Shown: positions 27,101 to 40,700, counted from the stretch's first letter. The stretch: 64,000 bases of DNA from Chaetorhynchus papuensis (GCA_013396525.1 VWYX01000623.1:248001-312000), one strand, 5' to 3'. Notes: a model not told the origin generated them from the letters alone. A program made the numbers and translations.

Positions 27101-28400
27101 TTTTAAAAGCCTAATTAAAATTGATCTTGATTTTCTGAAACATTGAATGATGCTGTCCTAAATCAAAATTATAGCAGCTATTCTTTTAACAATCATGAGA
27201 TTGACGAGGAAAAAAAATAACTGTCAGAACAGCTAAGAAATATTATCAATATTGGTTTGCTGGCTCAGGAAACAATACCAGTCTTTGAAATGCAGAGTGG
27301 TGTATTCTTGTTCAGCTAGGTGGCTTGCAGCAATCCAAGAAATCTACCCTACTGTTCCCAGAAGGATAATGTCACAAAAGCTAAACCTCAGCTTGGCAGT
27401 AGCTGTGGCAGGAGCCTAGGAGAGGACTCACTGCAGGCTACATGGAAACAAGAGATCATCAACAAATCCTGCCAGGGCTGAAGAAAGGACTGATGAGCTT
27501 TATGTAGGTTTCATGTATAGAGGTGAGGATGGAGGAGAAGCAGAAGGAAAAAATCCAACCCTCCCCAGTCCCAAAACTGAGTCAACCCTAAACAAAATTT
27601 TAATAGCCACAAATGAACATTAGTATACACTAAACACTCTACAAAACATCTTTTTAAAATGAAGAAAAATAGTGCAGTAACAATTCGTTATACTAAGGAA
27701 CATTGCTGTAATCTTAAATGCTTTTAGACCTGCTGTTCTAAACAAGCTGTCAATGCATGTTAGTTGAAATATTCAAGAAGCTGTTGTCATTCACTGAAAT
27801 ATTTGCCAAAGTAGAGCTTGCCTTCCCGTAAATGATAACTTTTAATGCTGCTAATGAAGTCATGTTCTGCTAATGCATTTGATATTTTTCTTGGAGTGAG
27901 AACTGCAGCTTTCTGGATTCCAGTCTGTAGCTGTATTGCCATCCTTTTTGATTTTTATAGTTGCATCTAAGTTGTAGAGTAGCCATTAAACTCAACTGCA
28001 ATGACAATTTTGGAAAGACAGTAATACTGTATGCTGGAGATAATTCACAAAGCCTTTATTACTTGAGTGCTTAGAAACAGAGAAGCACTGTAATGCCTAA
28101 ATCCCACAAAAGCTGATTATTTTCCTCCTGAGCTTCAGACACAAATCAAGAAAATGCATCTGAATAGGAGGAAAGGAGCTGCAAAAACAGGATTGCTGAA
28201 AACATTGTCCTGAGCTACATATCTTTATCCTGCATCCTATTTATGAGTTCTGAATTACTGGGGAGCATTACTTAAAAAAAACCAATCCCTCAGTGCATCG
28301 AATCTGATGCACTGATGTAATCGTTATTGAAATAACTTATATGCTGCAGACTTTTAATTTCTGATTATCTGTATATAAACTGTGAAGCAGCAAGAGACTA
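12190..28400. other. Large intergenic region without recognised genes
   Basis: About 16 kb of mostly AT-rich DNA with no CR1 or LTR that I can recognise and no convincing coding exon. The longest frame is a 160-codon minus-strand ORF at 26391-26873 in a locally more GC-rich patch; it has no known motif and a poor start context. The stretch 23400-24130 is also locally richer in G and C. A small 20-bp tandem unit sits at 19765-19799. Undetected non-coding RNAs or enhancers are possible. Confidence 0.5.
19765..19799. repeat. Two direct copies of TAAAGTGGTCCTAAT
   Basis: The 15-base word occurs at 19765-19779 and 19785-19799, a 20-bp period. AGGATTA on the left and TAATCCT on the right flank the pair as an inverted repeat, giving a compact dyad-plus-repeat pattern. 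Most likely a small local duplication. Confidence 0.75.
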
Positions 28401-28404
28401 CAGA

Positions 28405-28470
28405 ACACACACACAAATATATATATATATATACACACACATATATACATATATATATGTATACACATAT
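28405..28470. repeat. Compound CA/TA microsatellite
   Basis: Alternating CA and TA dinucleotides with minor interruptions: a CACACA run, then an ATATAT run, then further mixed CA and TA tracts. A shorter related TA-rich tract lies near 28972-28992. Likely length-polymorphic. Confidence 0.95.
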
Positions 28471-31400
28471 TTGAGTAATCAATGAGCGAACAGCAGAGCA
28501 AAACCAAGACAAGACTTCATTCAAAGAGAATAGGGAAACCACAATTTTTTCAGAAGGAGCTGGGCTGGGGGTGATGGAAAGTTCAGCATCCATTCATGGT
28601 AGAAAAGCTCATCCCAAATGGACTATTTAATGCTGGATAAATGAAGGATGAAGAGTTGATCCCTCAGGGACATAACTCCAGGATTCCACATATAAGAAGT
28701 CTTTTTAACCAAAGTTTTTGCTTCAGTCATTAAACTAGCTTTTCTTGCTATATGAGATTCAAGGCAAGAGCAGCAAAACATTCACTTCTGCGTAATTCCT
28801 GAACTGCCTCCTCTTTGTCTTCCATAACATGGAATTCAAGCAACGAATGCAAATATTGGCCTCTAAGCTTTTCTGAGCCAGACTTTGAAGCTACAGAGAA
28901 ACAATTCAGGAAAGGACACAGAATCATAGAAGCAATCAATGCTAAAAGACAAAAGCCCAAACCTCTCTCTTTATATATACATATATATGTACATGCACAC
29001 CAGCCTTGCAAGCCCCTATTGAGATGCCTTAATAAGTGGTGTATACACATGAAATTCCCCCAGATGAGGTTTTTATTTCACTTATGGGGGCAGGGAAATA
29101 AAACCAAGGCAAATATGGAGAGTAAATCTGAGTAAGTCCTCTCCGATGAAGTTTGGATGTAGGAGCCAAACTTTAGGCAGACACGTGAGACACATGTCCA
29201 CACTGATTCATAGTCAACACCTGCAATGTTTTAAGACCTTGGGTTTCCTGAGACTGACAAGAAATTAACAGTTAAGTTCACACCTCTGGCATGCTTTATA
29301 CGTGCTGTGTAGACTTCAGGGCACTTGCATTTTCTGGGATTAGTTATGTATTGGCAGGTACACAGTCTCATATATGCACTAAAGCATAAGAGAAAAGCCC
29401 CAGCATTTCTGAACTCACCGAAGTCTATTAAATACTTAGAAAATGCTTGTAGCACTAGGTAATTTCTACCAAGCTTGGCAAGACAGAAAAATTCCACCTA
29501 CTTGCAAATTTTAAACAAATGTATGTTTTCCCACAGCTAGAAAGTTCAGAGCATATAATTTTACAATTGTAAGTGGATACCATTCCTGAGAGTAGTGAAA
29601 ACTCTTCTATTTATAAAATAAAACCCCTGCACCACTTAAAACTTGCAAAAAACCAGAGACATTCACAAGACTGTACAAAGTCAGACCGGTTCTACCTACA
29701 TTTGCTGGAAAACATGGGCTTAGGTAATAAAATAACAGGCCTTCCTTTAAAAGATGGCTTCATGAAGAGGGAGAAGGCCTCCTCCTCTGTAACTGGAAAC
29801 TGTAGGCATGAGCAAGTCACAGGACAAAAACAAAGTCCCACCCACATGGATTACATCCACAGCTGTGGGAAAGAGCTCTGTACAACAGTCAGTTCATGAG
29901 CCCCTCTTTCCTCTTCCACCCTCCATGTGTGTGAGAGACAGACAAGGCCTTCAATTAAACAAAAATAAAATAAAAATGAACAAGTTATTGTGTTTATGCA
30001 GCAATTCTCTTAAAAATAGCTTAAACCAAGCATCTGCTGGCTGAATGTTTTAGCAATCGCTACAACTATATATTTCATTCTCTGAACAAATGTAGCTATA
30101 ATAGCTGTAGACAGCAAAGGAAAGCAGGATGGGTCACCAGAGGATCAAATATTTCAGAATTTCATTAATATTTGCTTGTTCTTATAAGAAACTCCATAAA
30201 AATTATATATGAAACTCCAATAAAAATTCTCATCATGCTACTATAAAGCTTTTGTTTAGACTTAGGCACCTGTGCTACTGAAAGTTAAGAAATCTGCCTC
30301 TGAAACCTTTTCATGTAGAGTGCTGTCATAAAATGTACACTTGATATTTACCACTATTTTCAGTGAATTTAGAAGCTCTCATATTACATTAGGTCCATAA
30401 ATAAAGAGAAATTGAGCATGTGATGTGCACCAATAAAGTGAACTTCTGCAGATGAAGTAATAAGAAATACTTACCCAATAATTACCCTGTATTTGGAGTC
30501 CCCCAGGGTCAAATTCAAGCAGATAGACAAATAGGAAAATAAAAGGAAAGCCCTCGTGTTTATGGCATTATATTCTTCTCCCATGAGGAAGGGACTGGAT
30601 GGGCCTTTCAAAGACTCTCTCAATTAAAACCTAGCAGTAGTTCTTGCAAAACAAATGAACAAGCAAACAGCAAACAAACAACCCACCCAAGAAAAAAAAC
30701 CAAAACCACTCCCTGAAACTTAGAAGACCTTATAGAGAATGAGGACACCACCCCTTTCAGTTAAGCGGATGAATGACTGGATTTCTCCAAAGGGCTGGAG
30801 AAATCTAAAGACTAGCTAAGGACTCTGTTCTTAGTGATCCTAAGATCCTGTGCTGTTCTTTAAACTAAGAACCAAAATCTGTAACCGTACGGTGAGAAAC
30901 AAAGGATGTTTGGAAATTTTAACACAGTAGAAAGAAAATTCCCCACACCTGGAAGATCAGTGGAGACTGTCCCCCTTTCTGAAGAAGTCAAACCAGTGCC
31001 TGTGACCAGGTTACTGGAAGTTCCTGCTGCAGCCATGCAGGAAAAGGAGCTGCACCGAGGGGAGGTGAGAGGTCACAGACATTATTGGTAATGGGCAGTG
31101 GGAAGGTCAAGATTTAAGGTAAGTCTGCGGGGGAAAAACTTCTCTTGGCATATAATCCCAAACTGGAAACTCTCAGACTGAACTCCTACACCACAGCACA
31201 GAAACTGACAACAGTTTCTATCTCTCCCTCCCTCCATCCCTCCTTTTTTAGCCACAGTTGCAGTGGGCATGGGACCCAGAAAGGCTTTCTAGAGCTATGG
31301 CAAGAACCCTCCAGCTGCCAGACAACAACTGTTGTGGATGCAAAAATTGGGACTGTGCTGTCTTTGGGCCATGGTGTGAAGCCCTGGGAGGGGATTATCC

Positions 31401-34195
31401 CAGCTCACTCAGGCAGCAGGAGAAGCCTTCATGGTGACCTTTCCCTCTCCTGCTTTCCTGGCAATAGCACCAGTTGTATACATAGCATTGATTTGGTTGT
31501 AAGAAAAAAATAAAACTAACTGCTTTAGCAAAGGAATAGTTTTCTCGAAATCTTGAGATGATAAAAAAAGGTTATTGGAAACCATTTTCTGAGAGTAAAA
31601 CATAAATTTGGCCAACCTGACCAGTCAGAGCATCAGGCTGCACTACCTAGAAACTGAAAACTGGTGTTAAAGAGCCAGACAGGCAAAGAGCCAGACAGAT
31701 GACATTCCAGTAGATGTGGATTCACTGGGCTTTTAAACTTCACTTCTGGAGACTTTCATGGTGGCTTGACTTTCAGCTGCATTCTGGATTGGCACAGAGC
31801 AGCTCACAGAACTAGCATCCTTAAATTTAAAATAAAATATATCAGCAATGTACATGTAATTTAGGCCAAGCTCCCCATCAATACTTTTTATATATTCTGG
31901 CTCAGGAACAAGGCTCTTTTTCATGCTGACTCTACTGTATGACTACTCTCTCCTGTGCTAGAGCCCTTCTTCTTACCTTTTTATCTACAGTATGTTCACT
32001 GCATCTACTAAAGATTACTGACCTGTACTTTTCAGGCAAGATCTGAAGGCTGGAGCAAAATTTAAAATATCCTTAGCCATCAACTGCAGTGTAACTCAAG
32101 CATGTTGTGTAAGTGGGAGCATTAGGCTTTGGCGTTTCTGAAGAATCAGAGCTTACAGCCCTGCAAAACATCTTTTGATATGTGCACTGAGTACACATCA
32201 CACCATTTCTCAGCTGGCTGATTTGCTGATGTGGGATATATATCAGTAAACCAGTGGAAATGAAGTGCAGACTGCTGGAGCCAGGTAGCCTCAATTGGAT
32301 GACTTCAATTAGCTGAAGCAAAATTAAAGGCATCCAACCAAAGAGATACTCACTGAACACACACACCCACCCCCTCTAAACCTTCAACTGAAGATAACAC
32401 AAGTTTGGTTTTTGCTGCTTCTGGGTTTCCACTGCTTCTCCTTTCATACTGCAATACCTAGCTCAATAGCTGAAAGCACAGGTGCATTCTTTGTCCCTGC
32501 TGAACACATAATATGTCACCCTGTAGTAACCTTGTTTAATTTCCACTTCGCTTCCCCTTTCTTTGCTTCATTTGTGTCATTTTGATTTCTATCTTATGGT
32601 CCGGTTCATTTGTAGAAGACTACCCTATGTTTTTGATAGATTTTCTGATGTGGAAGTATCTTTCAACTGCCAAGCTGTCCCTTTGATTGCATCTCTCTGT
32701 GGGGAGTTTTTTCTGATGTGTCATTGGATGCTGGTACAGAAAGAGATGTCATCTTTCTGAGAATTCAGACTGAGAGCAAACACATATATGAGCTAAATTT
32801 TTAATGTCTGATCAGACTGCTCCTGGTAGAGTCAGGCACTGCAAAACAAGCTTAACTTGTATCATACACATTGATCATGAACTGACAGAACAAAAGGCAG
32901 CATGGTCTTTTGAAGAGTTTCAAAGGCTTCATGGTCTGGCATGTGCCAGAAAATCCATACTGATAGCTAAATTAACATTGATATCCTCATGAGAAATATC
33001 CCTGCTAAGTAAAATTCTAACTAAATGTTACAAATCTTAGTTTTCCTAGGACCTTTTATAGTATCAATGCCAGTATTTAGATACACATGTATTGTAAAAC
33101 ATCACGGTTTTCAGGGTAATTTGAGACTATCACCAAGCATCCATAAAGCAGTATTAAAAGCAGATTTAAAAGTGCATTTTTGCTAACAAAAGTCACAATA
33201 TTTCTGCCTAACTGCTAGTGGAGAAACTATATTACCTGTATATCCATTTCAAGCTTCATACTTCAACTGATGACATCAAAGTGAGCTCCACAGTAGGAAC
33301 AAAGCCAGAATACGCATTAGAGATTGCCACCTTTGATTTAAGATTCTTTTGAGCAGTCAGAAAGAAACATTTTGCTTTCTAGATGAATCTTTTACCATTT
33401 GAATAGGCTGAAATTTAATACAGGCTATTTCAAACTTGAGCACGCCTGATGAAATACAAAACATGAACCTGTTTAAGACTTCAGAATACCACAGACTTAT
33501 TGCAGACATATCATTGCATTCAGCTGTACTAATCACCTCCAGCGCTTTTTGCTGAGCACTTGCATTCAAACTGCTTTGTGTACAAATGAAATTCATCTTT
33601 CAGACTGTCTGAGGTTTTTTCAAAATTACCTTCCAGAACGTTGTTACAACTCTTCTGCAGCTTTTTTGTGCATTGGCTCCCTCTCCTGTTCAGTGAGCGC
33701 AAGCAAGAAACTGCTCAAACACAGCCAGTTAAAGATGTTTCTCAGCACTTCCATCATTGCTTTTTGGAAGCATGTTTCTGAGGTTCACAAGAAAAGACTT
33801 TCTTAGGTATCCAGTTGAAACTGAACCTTTTTCAGTGAATTTAAAGCAAAAAAAATTTGAAACAATGCAGAAGGATTCTTCAAGTAAAGTCTTTACCTGG
33901 TGACACTTTTAGAGTCCACTGTAGAGTTAAGAGATGTCTAAATAAAGACTACATTTGAAGAGTAAAGTACAAGAAGCTGCATGCAGTTCAGACATGAACA
34001 GTATAAATTGTAACAGTAACATGTGAGATGAAGAAGAGAAAGACCAGATGGGCAAGCTAACCAGTGACAATTTATACCTGAGCATTAGAATTAAAATCAT
34101 TCACTATGGCAAAAATTTGTGGAACTGAAAACGTGGTACCTTTCCTGCAAAAATACCACTGTAAGGAATACAGATCTAATATCTAATATTCAAAC
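28471..34195. other. Intergenic DNA with minor tandem duplications
   Basis: AT-rich, no gene recognised. Small local duplications are visible: GAAACTCCATAAAAATT at 30188 with a near copy at 30211, and a 16-bp unit beginning AAAGAGCCAGACAG repeated at 31669-31684 and 31685-31700. A CT-rich simple stretch lies near 31220-31245. No transposon ends were recognised. Confidence 0.55.
31669..31700. repeat. 16-bp tandem duplication
   Basis: Two head-to-tail copies of a unit beginning AAAGAGCCAGACAG that differ only in the last two bases. Typical of a recent slippage event. Confidence 0.85.
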
Positions 34196-34742
34196 AGAGA
34201 AATTATTGTCCCTCTACTTGGTACTGGTGAGGCTGCACCTCAAGTCCTGTGTCCAGTTCTGGGACCCTCACTAAAAGAAAAACATTGAGGTGCTGGAGCA
34301 TGTCCAGAGAAGGGCACTGGAGAACAAGTCCTACATGGAAATCTGATAGAGCTGTGGGTGTTCAGCCTAGAGAAAAGGAGGCTCAGGGGAAACCTTATCA
34401 GTCTCTCCAACTGCCTGAAAGGAGGGTGTAGCCAAGTGGGGGTCAGCCTCTTTTCCCAGGCAACCAGTGACAGGAAGAGAGGACACAGGGTTAAGCAGTG
34501 CCAGGGAAGGTTCAGGTTGGACATCAGGAAGAATTTCTTCAAGGAAAGGGTTGTTAAGCATTGGAGTGGACTACCCAAGGAGGTGGTAATCACCATTCCT
34601 GGGAGGTGCTCAAGAACAGCTGGACAGTGTTTGCACTTAGTGCCATGGTCCAGCTGACAAGGTGGTGGTCGGTCACAGGTTGGACTTGATGATCTTGGGA
34701 GGCCTTTTTCAACTGAAATGATTCAGTGATTCTGTGATCAAT
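34196..34742 (+). mobile_element. CR1 LINE, short 3' fragment
   Basis: The fragment is co-linear with the 3' part of the CR1 at 8031-8950. It begins at the segment encoding an LVRLHLKSCVQFW-like stretch and contains FSLEKRRLRGNLI, LKGGCSQVGVSLFSQ and FRLDIRKNFF in one frame. It ends in a CR1-like tail (GATTCAGTGATTCTGTGATCA). Frame breaks occur near its 5' side, around 34280-34350. It differs from the first copy in the last 150 bases, where it keeps a longer 3' untranslated segment, so the two may belong to different subfamilies. Confidence 0.93.
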
Positions 34743-37700
34743 ATCAAATAAACTGACAGAGTAACTGGAAACAAAATGATGGAGTCTTATAGGAAACATG
34801 GCAAGGTGTGGAGAAGTCTGATTTCCTTTCCTCTCTGTTCCCCAAAAAAAAAAAAAAATCAACAGTGGAAGTAGAAATGTGAGACATACTTCCAGGGAAA
34901 GGCTGGTTACAGTCAATATAGGAACACTCCTGCAATGAAATCTGGGTAAGTAAGAGCACCAGATTATTGAGGGTACTAGTGATATATAGGTAACAACCAT
35001 GATATTTTTAAAATGCAGTGTATGTGCATCTTTCTTCTTATCTGGAAGGACTATATATCAGGGAATGCTCATATAATCATGCTGTATCTCACACTAAAAA
35101 AAAATCCCTGAGGCATAGTGCAGGTAAAAGCCACATAAAACTACCTGCTTTAGTTAGCTCTATTAAAAATTTAGAATTAAAAAACACCAATAAAAGGCAA
35201 TGTCCCATATCTTAAGAACCATGAGACATCTTAAAAAGAAATTATCACCAGATACTCACAACTGAATGGGGCCATCAGAAGTCAATTTCTGTGGATGATT
35301 GTGAGGGTGAGAATACAGCTCAGTATTTCTAACACCTTTTCATTTGAGTGCTCATGACCAGAAGACTGGTAGTGGGGTAAGACAGGGACAGCCCAGACTT
35401 AACACACAAAAATATGCTTTAACACATGGAGCAAAGGGAAGATGGGGAGTGGGTGATTCTGAAAGGAACAAGGCAGTGGCTCACATTGCATAAGCAAGCT
35501 GCATTGAACAGCTTTAATGAGATGTAAAACCAGCAGCGTAATGACTTCTGATCTCTACTGCCAGATTTATTTTTATCCAAGATGGTTTAAAATTAAATGC
35601 ATAAATAACCTGAGAGAACACACCTCCCCTGCTCCCAGGTATGTATTTTGAACACTGTGTTAGTTCCTCTTTTGCTAATTTTCTTTCTGGTTTTCCTTTT
35701 TCATAATGACAGCTTCAACAGAGGCATAGAGAATCTTCTTCCCAGCACACAGGTTCAGTTTGTTGGTTATTGCAACCTTCTGGAAACTGAGGATGTGAAT
35801 CTGAGTGGTGTTACAGAAGCAAATACCACCCACTCCTCTTAACTGTTGTGACACTGACCTCTAAGCAGAAAGCAATCATTCAAAAGGTGACCATCATATT
35901 TTGTGTATGTCAGATCACAAGAACAATCCTGGAAAAAAACAGTCAAGTACTTACATGCAAGCTCTGAATCATGAGCAGAGCAACAACTACCTGGAGTCCT
36001 AACTCAGCAATTGCAGCACCAGGAAGGGACAGGATTTCATACCCTTCTGCAGGGTTAACATGTCCTAATGCTAGCTCTGGGCTGCTCACCTCCCAGAATA
36101 ACCTGGTTTGCAAGACATCAGTTTGAAATTGTTCAACTCATCCTGCATGTAGCAAAACAGACTGCTTTGGGCCTGGAAGAGATTTAGGATGTGTTTTAGA
36201 TAAAGGCAAATGACAAGGCTTACTACAGAGGTAAGCGTGTACATTTCAGTGGGCTTTGGTATATGTGAGAGACTAGAATCTCATTATTACCTATTAGCTG
36301 GTTTTGTTCTCCCCTGTGAACAGGAGGAGGACTCTGTACCACATTTCTTTTAGAAACTGATGCCGTATTTCATACCAAAGAAAGGAAAGTATTACATAAT
36401 GCCATACAAGACTAGATCTATCCAAATGAGCAGATCTTTAACTGAAGCAATTATTTACAATTGTACAGGCAGCAACAAATGGAACTTTCACAAGTTGTTT
36501 GTAGAGTGGTTACACTTGAATTGTTAAGACTCTAAAATAAACAAGAGAGCTTCTGTATCACTAAATTTCAATTGGATGTACAACTAATAAATTGTAGCTT
36601 TTAAAGTATCCTACTTATTTTGAAGTCATACTATGAATAGGTGTGCTTTTGGATTTTACCTTTTTTCCAGTCATTAACAATCTTCATTCATTTGCATAAC
36701 TACATGTGAAAATATCACAAGATCAGTTTCAAAGGCATGCCCCATCAAAGCTGTGAACTAGTAGCCAAGAACAATTTTTACAGGATGGTGCAATGTTTGG
36801 CAGTGGTGCTTTGATTCCCTAATTGGGAACTGTAAAGGAAATACTGAAATACCAGGTGTCTAGACTGGTATCACTGTCAAAATGAAAAACACTGAACTTG
36901 GTACTTCACAAAACCAAGGCAAACCCCACCCCTCTACTCTACAATATAAACTAGGTAACAAGGAATTAAAGCTTGATTATGTAACTGATCTTGATGCCTC
37001 CTTCCCATCCTGCAAAGAACCCACCCAAGCCCTTGCACTAACACCACAAGAAGTGATAATCTAACCTCCTTCCCTTTCAATATTTGCTTACCCATTAGTA
37101 GAAACAGCATAATACTGTGTTTCTCCAGTGGCAAATGGCTACTAAAACAAAACTTTTAAGCCACTGCTGTCCAGGGCTGTATACACAGAAAGATGAAATT
37201 TTAAAGGTCAGAATGGTCTTTTCCCTAAAATGTAAACAAGGACGCATGCTCAGTCTACAATTAAAGTTAAATTTTCTCAGTCTTCAGTGTATGTAGAAGC
37301 AACACTTTTCTTTGCACAGACAGAAGAGCCAAGCTAAATTGTGTCCCCTGCTTATTTTGGGCAAAGGATTACTCTGCTTCCTCCTAAAGTTTTTCTGGTG
37401 ATGGGTAACTTACTTGTAACAAGTGGTAGTCTGTGCAGAATTAAATACCACACCTTACTGAAAAATCCTCTTCCCTAATTGATCTGGAGAAGAAAATAGT
37501 TATAAAGAAGAGCTGCTTGGAGATCACAAAGTCTTCTTTCATAAAGGTGCTAACAGAACAAAGTGTCACAACTCTCACCATGCACATCTCTCTCTCTTCA
37601 CCATCATCATCTCAGAAGACTGTACAGTTGGGTACAGCTACATTCTGAATCTACAACTGCTCTATTGGGATTTTGGCATGAAAAAAACTGAGTTTGGCAT

Positions 37701-39110
37701 AGCCATAGAAGTGCTATGACAAACATCACTTCTGAAATTTGGAACAGTAATAAACTACTACAATTTGAAGTTCTCTCTGAAGCTTTTAGTAAAAAAACTG
37801 CTGTTGGTCAATACTGTTGTGCCCATAATTGCAAGAAATGCTGTTTGCAGGTTAGTCTGGAAAGAAAAAAATAATCACAAGACATATGATAGCAATCACA
37901 GAGTACAGTGTTAGTAATCTTAGTTATTTTCGCTCATTTACTCTGAGTAAAGCCCTTTGCAATTCCATCATTAAGTAGGCTACTCCATAGAACTCAAATG
38001 CAGCCCATCCTACAGCACAGCCACAACTTTTGAGTTACCCTGAGTTCTCTCCCATCTCACTCTGGAAGCACAGCAGAAATGCTGTTGAACAGCACATTGC
38101 TGAAAGAGCTTTGCTGGCTCTGGTCCAAAACACTAACTTTGCCACATTTGTACCTCCCCCACCAACTCAATTAGCATCTACCTTTTTTCCACATGGAGCT
38201 TTTGTCTTGGTTCCTAATGATGTAAATCTGGGCACCCAACTCTGCTCTGCATTCCCACTGTTGTTCACTTAATTTCATACACATACAGCAAGCAAGACTT
38301 TTAATTTTTTTTTTAATTTACAGTATTGATTGCTCCAAATTATGCCTTACTGTTGGTACACAGTAAATACATTCTTCTGAACAACTCGGTATGAAAAAAA
38401 TGCAGTTAAAACATTAAAAATACTGCTTTACAATGTGCGAAACAGAACCTTCAGAAGTAATGACATTGGCTACAGCCAGGCACAGAGGAAGACTGCTTGT
38501 TTTTGTCTTGCTTTTTAGTCTACCAACACATTCATTCCCCTTCATCTGAAACTGCCTGTAACAGCAGATTTTAGGTGAACATTTTTGCTGAATTAAAGAG
38601 GATTAAGTAACTATCAGCTTGGCCTTTACCGCTTGTATTCCCAGAACAGGATGTTTTTCTCTTACACTAAGAATGGCTGTTCTCAGAAGATTTACTGAGC
38701 AAAGGGCATCAATAACACACCAGAACTGAAGATGTTACTGCATGCAGTTGTCAAAGTCTGGATGAATTAGGTAACATGCTTCCCCTAGATAAAAGACAAG
38801 TTGCTAGGCACAACTGCCAGTTCACAAACAGTACTTAAATAAGATGAAACGCATTTTTATCACAAGCTTTAGATGGATTAATATATATTGCAACACCTAG
38901 CACTGATTAAATTTAGAAAAATATTATATTGGGATTTTTTTTTATAGTCTTCGCTGTTTTGTTGTTAATGTAACAGATGATGTATGGCAGAAGATGCCAA
39001 AAACAACCCTGCTTTTTAATGTTAAAGAGCTGAGCTGTCAAAGCTATTATGCTGCTGACAATTACTCATTTGATTATTTACACATTTTTTCAAACAATGA
39101 AGAGGCAGGA
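34743..39110. other. AT-rich DNA downstream of CYCS, no gene recognised
   Basis: No transposon or coding exon recognised. CYCS is transcribed towards this region, and mammalian CYCS has a long 3' UTR with alternative polyadenylation, so part of it, especially about 36-39.1 kb, could be CYCS 3' UTR in longer transcripts. That is inference from the family. Confidence 0.45.
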
Positions 39111-39114
39111 AATG

Positions 39115-39120
39115 TTTATT
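39115..39120 (-). terminator. First canonical polyadenylation signal AATAAA after CYCS
   Basis: On the minus strand an AATAAA, within a longer AAATAAATAAAC run, lies about 243 nt beyond the CYCS stop codon. It is the first canonical signal downstream and would give a short 3' UTR form. Further signals to the left could give longer forms. Confidence 0.5.
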
Positions 39121-39362
39121 TATTTTTTTTAATATTTATGATCAAGGATGACTGAACCCAATTACATAGTCTTTGTTAGGTTAATGGCTGCCAAACAAGC
39201 GTGTACTCCAGTGACCCACCGTGAACAAAGTTATCTGATGGGTGAGACAGATTTTAAGGTTAGACACAGTACATGTAAAAATAGAAAGTTTAAAAACCAA
39301 TCTCATCACAGACATTTCCATTGCCATCTCCTTTGTGAAATAAATAAGGCAGCAGATAACTT

Positions 39363-39832
39363 TTACTTTGCAGTGGCAACTTTGAGGTATGCTATTAAAT
39401 CTGCTCTCTCGCCCTTCTTCTTAATACCCGCAAAAATCATCTTTGTTCCGGGAATATACTTCTTTGGATTTTCCAAATATTCCATCAGAGTATCCTCACC
39501 CCAGGTGATACCTAAAAGAAGGTTAAAAAAAAAAAAAAGATAGTTAATAAGTTCAAAATAGTGAACATTTATGTTCTGGTCCTCTGCTCAATTTTTGGCA
39601 GATTTTTAAAACTATCACCAAGAATGGAATATTTTTGTCCGCTAAGGGCAGCTTTAAGTTTACCTTTGTTCTTATTAGCATCAGTGTAAGAGAAACCCTC
39701 AGCTTGTCCGGTCTTGCGTCCAAATAGGCCATTCAAGTTGGGTCCAGTCTTATGCTTGCCTCCCTTCTCAACTGTGTGGCACTGGGAGCATTTCTGGACA
39801 AAGATCTTCTTGCCTTTCTCAACGTCTCCCAT
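39363..39832 (-). CDS. CYCS: Somatic cytochrome c (two coding exons joined)
   Basis: The coding parts are 39832-39664 and 39511-39363, joined across a 152-bp intron with donor AAAG|GTAAAC and acceptor TTTTAG|GTATC; a glycine codon is split 1+2. The product is 105 residues with Met, the usual vertebrate length. Cytochrome c carries electrons between complexes III and IV in the mitochondrial intermembrane space and, when released, starts apoptosome assembly. Seen here are the haem-binding CSQCH (Cys15, Cys18, His19 with Met counted), the haem ligand Met81 in GTKMIFAG, the PNLNGLFGRKTGQ segment and a lysine-rich surface. The start is the ATG of MGDVEKG, since upstream codons in that frame lie across the exon border. 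The tail reads KKKGERADLIAYLKVATAK: Gly90 and Val101 differ from the Ser and Asp I recall in chicken and duck. Introns in the usual positions rule out a processed pseudogene. Confidence 0.98.
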
Positions 39833-39840
39833 TGTCAGTA
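39833..39840 (-). other. CYCS: CYCS exon 2, 5' UTR part and acceptor
   Basis: The minus-strand acceptor TTCTTGGTCTAG ends at 39841, leaving eight untranslated bases (TACTGACA) before the ATG. A first intron just upstream of the start codon is the conserved arrangement of vertebrate CYCS. Confidence 0.75.
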
Positions 39841-40617
39841 CTAGACCAAGAACACACACAGAGGTCAGTATCACAGCCTCAAGGTCACCGATTGAGCTGA
39901 AACTTTACAAAGGTTTACAAAACCAACATGTGCAGCCTGTGAATCTGGCAGTTCTCCAGCACACTTTCTACCCACAAGCTACAGCTCCCGGGCTTGAAAA
40001 TTAGTATGGAATCATCAGACTACCTAAAAGGTATCAAGGTGATAAACATGCTCCAAGGGCACGAAAAACCTTCTCTCAGAAAAACTGATTGCCCCACAGC
40101 ATTTAAGGGGTACGGCGATAATTTCGGAAGAACAAATTTAACACAACTGCTATGCATAGCTCGTACACCTGTGACAGGAGGGTTTCCTACAAATGAACGA
40201 CCTCGTGTAAAAGCACAGGACTCTTGGCAGGCTTTTCTTCTGCAGCTGAAAAAGCGCACCAGCCACGCACCTGGGCAGGGCCAGGGAGCAGAGGGCACCC
40301 AGCTGTCACCACGACCCGGGATGACCCCAGGGCTCCCGCCGGCAGCCACGCGTGAGGAGGCGGCAGCGCCCAAGGACACCCGCACCGCCCGGCTCCGGCT
40401 CTACCCGCGCCCAGCAGGGCCCTGAGCTTGTCCTCAGGCCCCTGCCCGCGGTGGGGCCGCCCGGCCCCGCGGTGACCTTCCGCTGCACCCCGGCCGCCGC
40501 CTCAGGCCGCGGCCACAGCAGGCGGGAATGGCGCCAGGACGGCCGAGAACAACGTCCGCTCGCCCCGTTCCCCTCCCGGCCCTGACCGCCCCGCAGGGCC
40601 CAGCCGCCCACCCGCAC

Positions 40618-40700
40618 CTGCCTGCCCGGCTGCCCCGCTGCGCCCTCAGACACGATGACCGCGCTCCCGCACCTCCCGCTCCGTCTGCGCCCAAGGACAC
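40618..40700 (-). other. CYCS: Probable non-coding exon 1 of CYCS
   Basis: A minus-strand donor-like GGCAG|GTGCGGG lies at 40618/40617 inside the CpG island, with CCAAT boxes about 160-200 bp upstream. This fits a short untranslated first exon starting near 40.7 kb and a first intron of about 780 bp running to 39841. The start position is a guess; other donors in the GC-rich stretch cannot be excluded. Confidence 0.35.

Noticed and set aside
28914..28935. CR1-tail-like ACAGAATCATAGAA
   Set aside because: Too short and with no CR1 body attached on either side; chance or an unprovable relic.
34240..34596. 118-codon minus-strand ORF
   Set aside because: Antisense shadow of the CR1 fragment at 34196-34742.
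39714..40004. Plus-strand ORF opposite CYCS exon 2
   Set aside because: Antisense shadow of the cytochrome c coding exon.
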